Below, piece after piece: positions 1-9,288 of a DNA stretch of 64,000 bases. The stretch lies in contig JAMXBB010000006.1 in NCBI GenBank assembly GCA_024138015.1, positions 75,910,044 to 75,974,043 on the forward strand. The letters run 5' to 3'. Origin of the DNA: Lumnitzera littorea (lineage: Eukaryota; Streptophyta; Magnoliopsida; Myrtales; Combretaceae). The position numbers and the translations under genes are program-made. The notes below the pieces were generated by a model. The model made no database searches, was not told the origin of the DNA, and saw only the letters and a list, made by a program, of their open reading frames with translations. Every line of letters begins with the position of its first letter. Positions within the stretch are counted from its first letter, which is position 1.

Positions 1-30
1 GGGGGGTAGGGGTGGGTGGGTAGGTAGGGC
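1..30 (+). other. G-rich tract with quadruplex potential
   Basis: The first 30 bases contain consecutive G runs of 6, 4, 3, 3, 2 and 3 separated by one or two T/A bases. This fits the usual G-quadruplex pattern on the plus strand. The tract is cut by the window edge, so its full extent is unknown. Confidence 0.6.
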
Positions 31-519
31 AAAGGTAACAAGCTATGATCTCCTAACCCTACTTGAGCTACCTATGGAATGAACTAGAGGAGTCCTTAGA
101 CAACGTGCTCATGACTATCCCAATAAGTTCCTCTAAGCCACCTTAGTCAAGAGACCCAAGCAGAGAAAGAAGCCTTCTTTGTCGTCGTGATCACTGTGGC
201 TACCTTCGACTGTAAAAGAGATTTTCAGGCAGCATTCGAAGGCCCTAGCTACAGCCTTATGTAGACAAGTTCCCCACAGTAAAGCCTCCTCAACAAGCGA
301 AGGATGTACATTGAGTTCCCACCACCATCGAGGCTTTATTAGAATAGAAGAGAGTAAGACCTAAAGGCTAGCATATACCTCCTGATCCCAACTTGGGAGG
401 CACCCTTTATTGTTGGGCAACTCTCTACACCATATGATCACAACTTATAGAGAAGCAGCAAAGTGAGATCTTCTTGAGCTCATAGACCCTTTCCTTTAGC
501 TTGATTGCCCCTAACTTGA
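31..519. other. Unassigned flank left of the first retroelement
   Basis: No convincing reading frame, repeat or RNA gene was recognised here. The stretch has mixed base composition and stops in all frames, and ends where the first LTR begins (TGTGTCTC at 520). It may be older repeat sequence, but I cannot name it. Confidence 0.4.
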
Positions 520-1362
520 TGTGTCTCTAAGGTCGAATACACGAAGGAGCACTACAACGAGACGAATCGAAAAGAAGCAAAAGAAAAGCTAGCAAAACTC
601 GAGTAGCTACCAAATGGATATGCCATACCACTCGATCTTACTCGGCCTATAATTTGTTGGATATAACACACTAGTCTAAATTGAAGGGACATTCGCCACT
701 ATTCCTTACAAAAGGGAATAGATAGGAGTTGAAGAGGAATGAGAACACCAAGGTTGCTCAAAGGATACTTGAATAATCTAGTATTGATGATTCTCTTGTG
801 TACAAACAAATAGGTGTTTATATACCCGTCCACTAGGGTTATTTTACAAGTATAAAAAGACAAAAGGGGTATTCTATAATTAGGTTATATAAAACATACT
901 AAAAAGGAGTAAAAGACACAAAGAATATTCAATACGGAAAAAGAAGGAATCATTTTGGAATGTTGTGTTAGAAGACACATGTCGCTTGGTGGTTAGATAT
1001 TAGAAATGTGATACAAAGTAGGAGAGACAGAAAGTGCTGGCAGTTAAGGTTTGACCTAATTTAGACTAGGTTGGGGACCAATTAGTTCTGAAAAAAAGTT
1101 AACTTGATTTAAGGTTGGATGCCATTGGTTAGATTAGGAGCTTACCTTAGCTATTCTTAGGCTATCTTCTATGATAGAGCATTGCTGTTAATTAGGGGCA
1201 GATTTGACACAAGTAAGGACATGAGGCTCAGGTTAGCAGGGGATCAATTCGGCATAGGAATCCCCATCTTGACTTTAGTTTCAGGCTAGTATTCTTCGAG
1301 TGACTCCTTAGAGTCCTTTAGCTTGGCTACGTGTAATCAGTCCAAGGGGTTGATTCCTATTA
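520..1362 (-). repeat. 3' LTR of element E1
   Basis: Aligns along its whole length with 5298-6139. Shared landmarks include the segment around 600-700 (compare 5385-5480) and the end near 1351-1362 (TTGATTCC against TTGATTCT). The terminal TG of the minus-strand sequence is mutated at 1362. Identity to the 5' LTR is about 85-90% by eye, suggesting an old insertion. No clear polypurine tract is visible at 1363-1380. Confidence 0.88.
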
Positions 1363-2060
1363 TCTACTTGGAGGTCGGAGAGATTTATCCTCAAATCTAG
1401 AGTGGTCTCTGCTCTTTCTTCTAGGGTGCTTATAGGGTCTTCTTTTGTTGGTTGGTAAGGGATTAGGTTAGACACATTGAAGGTGGAGGAGATACCATAG
1501 TCATTAGGTAACTTGATTTAGTAGGCGTTGTGGTTGATCTTCTTCAGGACCTTGAATGGGCCATTAGCTCGAGGAGATAGTTTGCTCTTTCTTAAGTATG
1601 GGAATCACTTCTAGCTGAGGTGAATCCATACTAAGTCTCCTGGTTGGAAAGAAATAGCTTAGCGTCCTCGGTTACTAATCTCTTGTTATCTCTAATTGAA
1701 TTTGGCGATCTTCTTAGTCATAGAATGGTGTTGTTTATGTAGTTCTTGGGCTTAGTTAACTTTGGATTGACTCTCTTTAGTAGCTACTGGGGTATTGATC
1801 ATATCTAGGGGAATAGCAACATTAAGGTCATAGATGACCTCGAATGGGGTCTTCCTAGTAGTGCTATGGACAGTTTAGTTGTATGCGAACTCCATAACTG
1901 GTAGGCATAGGTCCCAATCCCTTAAGTTCTTTCTTACAACAGCTTTGAGCAAATTGTCTAGCGTCCTGTTTGCTACTTCAGTTTAGCCATAAGTCTGAAG
2001 GTAGCTATTAGAGTTGAAGACAAGTTTAGTCCCAAGTCTTCTCCAAAGAGTCTTTCAACT
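1363..2060 (-). pseudogene. E1 integrase, C-terminal part only
   Basis: Translating the minus strand from about 2060 gives the second half of a retroelement integrase: a QTYG-TEVANRTL-like segment (the conserved QTDGQTE box), then LRDWDLCLPVMEFAYN and the C-terminal beta-barrel region (LVWIHL, GPFKVLKKINHNAY, FNVSNLIPY). Integrase inserts the cDNA copy into the host chromosome. The zinc-binding HHCC domain and the first catalytic Asp are missing because an internal deletion joins this part directly to RNase H near 2045. At least five in-frame stops remain, so it cannot be functional. Confidence 0.85.
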
Positions 2061-2963
2061 CCCGATGCATCACATTTTAATTAGAAGGGCTTGTCAAAAT
2101 TTGGTAGTGATAGGATAGGTGCAGAGGTGAGTTTTTCCTTAATCTCTTCAAAAGCTTTGTTTAGCTCGATCGTTTCACCTGAATCCTTTACTCTTCTTCA
2201 TTAATTCAGTTAATGGGGTAGCTATTGTACTGAAGTTTTTGATAAATCGCATATAGAAGGAAGCTAGGCTATGAAAATTTTAGACCTTAATGACATTCTT
2301 TAGTGTTAGCTATTCCAGAATAGCTTAGATCTTTTCCTCATCTGCTCGGATTCCTTCTCCTAACACTATAAACCTTAGGAATATCACCTCTCTCTAGCAT
2401 AACGTACACTTCTTCATATTCCTATACAACTTCTCGATTCACAAAATGCTAAATACTTTATGAAGATGTTGAACATAGTTGTTCAGGTTGGCACTGTACA
2501 CTAGTATGTCATCAAAGTATACGACCACACATCTTCCGATCATAGGGCATAACACATGGTTCATTAACATCATGAATGTGCTTAGCGCATAAGTAAGTAC
2601 GAATTGCATAACCAACCATTCATAGAGTCCATGCCTAGTTTTGAATGCAATCTTTCACTCATCTCCTAGTCTCATACAAATTTGATGTTAGCCACTTTGC
2701 AAATCAATCTTTGAAAATGTCTTGGTGCCTTAAAGCTCATCCAGCATATCATCGAGCTTCGATATTGGATATCTATACTTGATAGTAAATTGGTTGATTG
2801 CTTAGTTGTTGTTGCATATGTGCCATAAACCATCTTTCTTCTAGACGAGCACAGTTGGTACAACACAAGGGCTCATGCTTTCCCTTACATATCTTCTCTC
2901 TATGAGTTCATCCACCAATTTCTTCAGCTCAGCAACTTGCTCAAGGTTCATCCTGTATATAGG
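2045..2963 (-). pseudogene. E1 reverse transcriptase and partial RNase H
   Basis: The minus-strand reading contains the RT core in order: a VVPTVLV-KKDG block near 2850-2820, RYPISKLDDMLDEL near 2750, FSKIDL then the SGYHQI-like box near 2700, GLYEWLVM near 2620, and the catalytic YFDDILVYS near 2520. RT copies the element RNA into DNA. It is followed by the RNase H start (FEEIKEKLTSAPIL, then CDASG near 2065), where the sequence jumps into integrase. Stops replace conserved residues, for example Trp in the GDEWK motif (TGG to TGA) and Tyr in SGYHQ. The catalytic YxDD box is intact, but the gene is dead. Confidence 0.92.
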
Positions 2964-3660
2964 TTAGTTCGGCAGGGCAGCGCTTGGCTGTAGATCAATA
3001 TGGTACTCTATGCCTTGGCTTGGTGATAGTCCTTTAGGTAGGTCTTTCGAAAACAAGTAAAAAAACTCATCTAATAAGCTTTGGATCTTTTTTGGGACAT
3101 TTTGTAATTCCATCATCTCCAACAATCTCCTAACCAATAGGAACATAGGTTCTTTAGCTTCTTCAACAACTTGGGGCTCTCTTCGGCTCATCACCAAGGC
3201 CTTCTTCTTACTAGCTTGGGTGAGTTGGTTATGAGTTTCATTTACTTGGGATGGGGTCAGGCATTACAACATAATCTTCTTCTCAGCCTTAAGAAAGGCA
3301 TAGGTATTCTTATACGCATCGTGAGTAACATGTTAGTTGAACAACCAAGGTTGTCTAAGCAGTAGATGTGAAGCTCCCATGAGTATGACATCGCAAACCA
3401 CTTCATCCCTGTACATCTTCCCAACATTGAATGGTGTGGTCACTTGTTCGGTTACGTGCAAAGTACCCTTATCATGAAGCTAATGTAGTTTGTAAGGTCA
3501 AGGATGCTTTGAGGTTGGCAGACCTAACCTTTGCACAAAGGACTACGCAACGACATTGGTACAACTTTTGCCATCTACAATGATTATACATAATTGGCCT
3601 TTGATGGTACACTTGGTATGGAATAGATTCTCCCTCTAGTCCTCCTCAGAGTTTTGCAAG
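2964..3660 (-). pseudogene. E1 protease and protease-RT linker
   Basis: The minus strand encodes a retroelement aspartic-protease-like region (IIVDGKSCTNVVA, where the family normally has a D-x-G active-site triplet), then CDVILMGASHLLL-QPW, and a 77-codon open stretch (2964-3197) ending in KDLPKGLSPSQGIEYHIDLQP. The last is the well-known lead-in to the RT fingers of plant Ty3/gypsy elements. The protease would cleave the Gag-Pol polyprotein. The open stretch is simply the longest stop-free part of the polyprotein, not a separate gene. Confidence 0.85.
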
Positions 3661-5027
3661 GAACTTAGTGCTCTTTTTAAGATTAAGGTCATTACTTTCC
3701 CCTGGTTGGCATAGATATAGGTCTCTTCACCCTCTTTGGCTTTAGGTTTTCTAACATCCTCTTCTTTCTTGGGCTTACTTTCATCGGTGCTATCCACTAC
3801 GTCTCTTTAGAGCACCATGACATGTCAGTTTGGATACTTAGCGGCCATATGTCCCAAAACTAAACATTTAAAGCATTTTAGCTCATTGTTATTCCATTCG
3901 GAGGTCTATCCTTTCACATATATTCTTGGGGTCAGCTTAACCTCAATTCAGCCTGGATGACCTACTCAGTTCTACTGGCTTGCTTAGCTTTCATTAGATC
4001 GTTCATTCCTATCCTCGGCCCTATATGGCCTCCTCAACTCTAAATGAACAGGTTGATGTGGTACAGGGGTTTGAGAGAACGTTGGCTTAGGTTGGCTCAG
4101 AACATTTCTCCTCTATTTGTCAACCTTTTATGCTATCTTGATCTTCTCTTCTAAGGTATAAAACCTTTGCACTTCTGCAATGTTGCGAATCTTGAATTTG
4201 AGTCCAGAAATAAACCTTGATACAGTACGTACTTCTAATTCTTCCATGTTAGCTTAGATCATAAGCATCTAGAACTCTTTAACATAATCATCAACAGGTT
4301 GGCTTCCTTAGTGAAGCTCCTGTAACTTTACAAATGTATCTTGTAGGTACGTCTTGGATACAAATCTTCCTCTTAACAACCTTTTCATCTTATCCCAAGT
4401 TCTAACACTTCATCTTCTATCCCTTATTCTAGTTATGTTTAGATTTTTCTACCACATTGTGGCATACCTAGTAAACTCCAGTATGGCAAGTCGGACTTTA
4501 ACAGCATCTATGTACCTATGATAGTTAAACACCATCTCGACCTTCTCTTCCCACTCTAAGTATTCATCGGCATCTCCACTTCCACCGAAGGGTAGTATTT
4601 AAACCTTGACATTATGTAGTCCTCGAGGAGCTTTGCATCTTTGTCCTTGTACTAAGTAATACTCAACATCTTCTTCTTCCTCTCCAAACTCTTTAACATC
4701 CAACTCCTCATCATTTTCCTCAATCTCGTCTAACTCCAGTCTTTGCCTAGCAGCTCCTCCAGCTCGAAGGGGTCGAATTGGGCGATGGGCTTGACTACCT
4801 TAGCCATAACCCCTCTCATGAATATTTTCAAGCTAATTTTGTGGCAGCATACCTTAGACTAGTTGCTTGTTAACTTGCATCACCGTGACTAGACTCTCAA
4901 CAAGATTTGTAAGTCTGTCAAGTTTATCGCTAACGGACCTTAGAGTGTTACCATCATTATGACCACAACGATGTTGAGCACCACTACTCTGGTCACCAAT
5001 AACACCCTAAACACTCGAATCTGACAT
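3661..5027 (-). pseudogene. E1 gag with one CCHC zinc knuckle
   Basis: The reading begins at the minus-strand ATG at 5027 (MSDSSV), followed by acidic and linker sequence, then the capsid-like retrotransposon gag region at about 4600-4100 (GDADEYLEWEEKVEMVFNYH and a VDDYVKEF-like helix). A CX2CX4HX4C zinc knuckle lies at about 3828-3878 (CFKCLVLGHMAAKY), its last Cys changed to Tyr. Gag packages the RNA in virus-like particles. In-frame stops occur from the seventh codon on. I chose this ATG because it is the first in frame after the primer site and the following residues look like the family's N-terminus. Confidence 0.85.
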
Positions 5028-5271
5028 CGTACAATGTTTCTTGTATAGATTAACAACTTACTAGCAATCTTAATACCTAATAGTCACTCAAATAGAATAG
5101 AAACAAACTTGCTCTATTTTTGTGATGAAAAACAGAGTAAGAACAAAGTAACAATGAAACTACACTTACTATCACACAAACATACTACAGTAGCTACAAA
5201 AGGAACACAATAGCCACTAACAGTAAAGTAAACCAAAACTTTACTGCAACTTTACACACTCCTTCTCAAAA

Positions 5272-5287
5272 CCATACTTTGATACCA
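5272..5287 (-). promoter_or_regulatory. Primer binding site (initiator tRNA-Met type) of E1
   Basis: The minus strand reads TGGTATCAAAGTATGG, close to the TGGTATCAGAGC complement of the plant initiator tRNA-Met 3' end. It lies 10 nt inside the 5' LTR, as expected for minus-strand cDNA priming. This fixes the element's orientation. Confidence 0.85.
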
Positions 5288-5297
5288 GCAAAGCTGA

Positions 5298-6139
5298 TGC
5301 ATTTCTAGGGTTGAACATATAGAGAAGCACTATAACAAAATAAACTGAAAAGAAGTAAAAGGAAAGCTAGCAGAGCTCGGGTAGCTACCAAATGGATATG
5401 ACACACCACTCAATCTTACTCAGCCTATAATTTGTTGGATATAATATACTAGTCTAAACTGAATGGACATTCGCCACTATTCCTTACTAAAGGGAATAGA
5501 TAGAAATTGAAGAGTAATGAGAACACTAAGGTTGCTCAAAGGATACTTGAATAATCTAATATTGATGATTCTCCTACATACAAACAAATAGGGGTTTATA
5601 AACCCATCCACTAGGGTTACTTTACATGTATGAAAAGACAAAAGGGGTATTCTGCAATTAGGTCACATGAAACATACTAAAAAGGGGTAAAAGAGACAAA
5701 GAATATTCGGTATGGAAAAAGAAGGAATCATTCTGGAATGTTGTGCTAGGAGACACATGTCGCTTAGTGGTTGGATATTAGAAATATGATAAAAGTAGGC
5801 GAAACAAAAAGTATTGGTAGCCAGGGGCTGACCTAATTTGGACTAAGTTGGGGACTAATTGGTTTTGAAAAGAAGTTAGCTTGATTCGGTGTTGGATGCC
5901 ATTGGTTGGATCAGAAGCTTACTTTGGCTATTCTTGGGTTGTTATTTGGGATAGAGCATTGTTGCTGATTAGAGGCAAATCTGACATAAGTAAAGACTTA
6001 AGGCTTAAGTCGGTAGGGGATCAGTTTGGCATAGGAATTCCCGTCTTGGCTTTAGTTTTGTGCTAGTATTCTCCGAGCTAGTCCTTAGAGTCCTTTAACT
6101 CGGCTACATGTGATCAATCCAAAGGGTTGATTCTTATCA
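5298..6139 (-). repeat. 5' LTR of element E1
   Basis: 842 bp, homologous along its full length to 520-1362. In minus orientation it starts TGATAAGAATC and ends CCTAGAAATGCA, giving the canonical TG...CA ends. It should have carried the element's promoter. A related LTR family flanks the element at 60045-63709, which shares the TGATAAG start. Confidence 0.88.
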
Positions 6140-6879
6140 TGACTTATCTATAATGAAGTAGAGATGTATGTTAGCTCTCTGTTCAACCCTATAAGAAGAC
6201 ACTTGGACTCACTAACCCTTATATAGGAAACCTAAAGCATCCCTAACCATACACGTAGCACCCATCCGATGGTCTAGAGGTGAAGGTAGCCTAATTAACC
6301 TCTTTAGAGGTTTTAATGTGTTGTACTAACAAAAAATGACTTATCGATGATGCAAACCCAAGATGGTACATTTGCTCTATGTACTCTACTAAGGCATGAC
6401 ACCTAAAGGATCCTATGATGTTAATAAATATCCATCTAAGCTAGCATACCTTGACTAAGAGATCGCTTAACGTCAGAAAAGATCTATCTAAGCCAACTCA
6501 CTTATCACAAAGGATGAGCTCAGGCTAGGTTAGAGCTAATCAACATTAAGGCTTCCATTTGCTCAAACCGGTTAAAGGACTTAGGAAGAAACAAAGCTAA
6601 TTAACTTACTAAAGGAATGAATAACTCAATAGACTTGGCAAGTAAAAGGAATATGCTAATGAGAGAAGATGTAAAGCATAGAAGAAAAGTAAAGTGACAA
6701 TGGATCAAAGAAGTCAAACATTTCATTTATCTACAGTTTCTACATTGCAGATGGAGAGATTGGCATCTTGATCTCCGTTAGAAAAAGTATAAGAGACAAA
6801 CAACAAAAATAGCAAGCGAGAAGCCATTGCTTAAGAACTACAACAACAAAAATAAAGCCTAATCAAGGCTGCCTCCTCC
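6140..6879. other. Unassigned stretch between E1 and the gypsy-associated ORF
   Basis: No supported gene or repeat was recognised. The sequence is moderately AT-rich with stops in all frames. It may include the 3' untranslated part of the pseudogene that ends near 6880. Confidence 0.4.
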
Positions 6880-9288
6880 TACTCAGTAATCAGATCTCAC
6901 TCTAAACCCTCCTCCTGCTTACCATCGCCACCCTTGTCCTGGCCATCAGAAGTGTTACTAGTAGAACTCCCAACTGAGTCTCTAAGGGGTTGCCTTACTT
7001 AACCTACCTAGTAGTGGCCTTAGGGTCACTATGCCAACTGAGGAAAGACAAATCCGCTTTAGGAAGCTACTTGCAAACTTGCTTCTTAACCTCCTTAGCC
7101 ATAACATAGCCAGTAATAGTTAGGGCCTTTTTTACTAATGGGTGATCAATGGTCTCTATGAATATATATCACTTCACTTCAGTAAAAAAACCCCTCCCCC
7201 TTAATAGCTTAGTCTCCCTTCAAGCAAAATTAGCCTAAACCCCCTTTAACTCCCCTTCCTTGGCCTCCAACTTTGCCTTTAGTGTACTGACCTCAACTAT
7301 AGCAGCCTTAGTAGATTCTTAAGCTTCCTTTAGGTCAAATTTCAACTTCTCAACCTCTTCCTTCAACTCCTCGTGTTGACGCTTCAATTCTCCATATGTA
7401 GTAACCAAGTCACCATGCCTCTTCCACTCCTCCTGCAGCATCATACAAAGCCTCCTTACCTTAGCCCTTGCACAACCCCTCTTTACCGGTCGGTATCCAT
7501 GATAGTGGGCAAGGACAAAATCCAACATAGCATAAAGCTATAAGGAAAAAACATAACATCAATCAACTAAACAACACAAAACACTTAAGAATAAAACCAA
7601 TGGTAGCTCACCTCATTATGCCTTTGAAGTAGTTCTAAAGAGGCCTCAGCATCATTCTTCTCAATAAAAAGGTACCCAAACCAAGCCTTCAACTGGTCTA
7701 TCCATTGTATAGGCCTTGCTATGAAATCGGAAGAAGGCTCAAGAACCTCCAACACAATAAGTTGCTTATCCTAATGTACCAAAGGTTGGGTATCTTAGTC
7801 ATTATGGCTTTTAATGGTTACAACCCTAGCGTCCTAGGGCGTTGCCTCAAAATTCTCACATCGCTCTTCCTTTTAAACCTCCTCTCTCTAGACTCCCTCC
7901 AACACTCAAGTACATATAGCTTTTATACCCTACCCCAATGCATCCATAAAAGCCTCTACCCTTTAGCCTGGTCTACCTAAAGTAATACTTATAGGGAACA
8001 TCCCTTACTACATTTTGCACTACCTTAGGAAGAGTTAGCTACCTCCCATCCTTATTCTTCTTCTTGCTCTACTTGGAAGGGGTCTACAAAGTCTTTCCCC
8101 CTCTCTTTGTAGCAAGCTACTTCCTCTTTTTACTGAACTTAGCCACATTCTCCATCTACTTCGCCCAAATGCTGAGTAGTTTCACTTACACCCTCACAAA
8201 AGCCGACTACATAGTTTTACTAAAAATAGCACATCAACTTAACTAATCAATGCAATAGACAGTTACACTTACTACCCTAGGGATAAGTAGGCTCAACATC
8301 CCTATTATGACGATGAAGTAATGCGGCAAACACCCAACCACCCATCCTCAGCAAGGGTTATGAGACACCTATCTAAAACCTAAATAACTTCGTCCCCTTA
8401 CCATACTTCTGACAGATGGATAGTGGGCAAAGCTTCTTCTACCCTACGAGGTCTAGCAACTCTATACTCACCTCACTATCCTTAACCTTAAGGCTATCCA
8501 ATGTTGGCCTCAAATTGGTATGGTCTAATACATCTAAAAGCTTGGCCACTCAATGGTATGCACATGGAAGGAGAATTGCTTCCAATTGTGCACTTTTATT
8601 TGGCAGCTTGTAAAAAATTTTTAGTACCCTACCTTGGTTGGCAATGTACACCTAACTATTGGGTGACCTCTTCACATGGAAGAAATGTTTGAACAGAAAA
8701 GCTATTGGCTTTCACAATATCCACAAACACAACGTCTCAAATGTAAGCAGTTGAGCCTAAGCGTTAGTGTTAAGACTCCTAAGGCAACCTTGATGTAATT
8801 AAGGAATTCGACAAGAAACTTAGAAAAAGCAATCGGAGTCCCAACTCGAATGGTTTTGCATCATGCAAAATGATTGGTTATCCCCTATTTCGAATGCCCT
8901 CTCCTTGGTTGCAAACACCTTTGCTCACCATTCAAGCACATTGTTGACTATCAAACAAACCAATCTCAACTTCTCCTTAGTCACCTCGAAGAACACATGG
9001 GCATAAGCCTTCTCATTGCTGTTGGTCGTGTATAACAGTTCCCTTATCGTCTCTTCATCCCCATTAGGGTAATAAGCATTGTGGGGCTTATTCTATGCCT
9101 ATTACCTTTTCTCCATCCATGTTAATAGCACAGTATAACCTACCATTGCTACCATCACCATCGTTTTGAGGGGAGTAGGGTTACCACCCCCCCTTATGGA
9201 CTATCTACTCACTGTCTTCATTGATTCCTATAGAAATTGAATCATTTAAAGACTTATTCTGATGATCTGATGCACTTTGATTAGCCAT
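6880..9288 (-). pseudogene. Spliced retroelement-associated ORF, 'putative gypsy-type transposase'-like
   Basis: From the minus-strand ATG at 9288 (MANQSASDHQNKSLNDS) a protein-like reading runs with frameshifts and stops. At about 9030-8870 comes YAHVFFEVTKEKLRLVCLIV, then at about 8810-8640 a segment resembling the 'FLNYIxVALGxLTxxxxR' region of plant proteins annotated as putative gypsy-type transposases (PF04195-like). Near 7700-7612 it reads FIARPIQWIDQLKAWFGYL. After an intron (7538-7611) comes a 70-codon open segment with a Glu/Lys-rich coiled coil (HEELKEEVEKLKFDLKEA) and an acidic tail. Function of the family is not known to me. The family assignment is inference from pattern; the exon-intron structure and coiled coil are seen directly. 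Several stops make it a pseudogene. Confidence 0.45.
7538..7611 (-). other. 74-nt intron in the gypsy-associated ORF
   Basis: On the minus strand the codons for His-Asn-Glu are followed by GTGAGC at 7611. After a T-rich run (GTTTTTTCCTTATAG) the sequence re-enters the same frame at 7537 with Leu-Tyr-Ala-Met-Leu-Asp. The splice is phase 0 and removes 74 nt, near the plant minimum. Stops lie in the intron in the exon frame, so splicing is required for the two halves to join. Confidence 0.6.

Larger units (their letters stand above)
520..6139 (-). mobile_element. Decayed Ty3/gypsy LTR retrotransposon (element E1)
   Basis: Two direct repeats of about 843 bp (520-1362 and 5298-6139) bracket a 3.9-kb interior that reads gag, protease, reverse transcriptase, RNase H, integrase on the minus strand. 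A tRNA-Met-type primer site lies just inside the right LTR, so the right copy is the 5' LTR. In minus orientation the right LTR starts TGATAAG and ends TGCA. The RT style (YFDDIL catalytic box, the LYEWLVMPFGL-type region) fits plant chromovirus-like Ty3/gypsy elements; the exact lineage (CRM- or Reina-like) is not settled. No chromodomain was seen. The element is defective: many in-frame stops and an internal deletion in pol. I could not confirm a target-site duplication. Confidence 0.9.

Noticed and set aside
2500..2530. Endogenous pararetrovirus as the source of the RT
   Set aside because: The YFDDIL box is followed by RNase H and integrase and the locus has paired LTRs, a primer site and gag; this is a Ty3/gypsy retrotransposon. 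No movement-protein or coat-protein motif was seen anywhere in the window.
515..6145. Target duplication around E1
   Set aside because: The 5-mers next to the proposed LTR ends (CTTGA and TGACT) do not match, and shifting by one or two bases does not produce a clean duplication.
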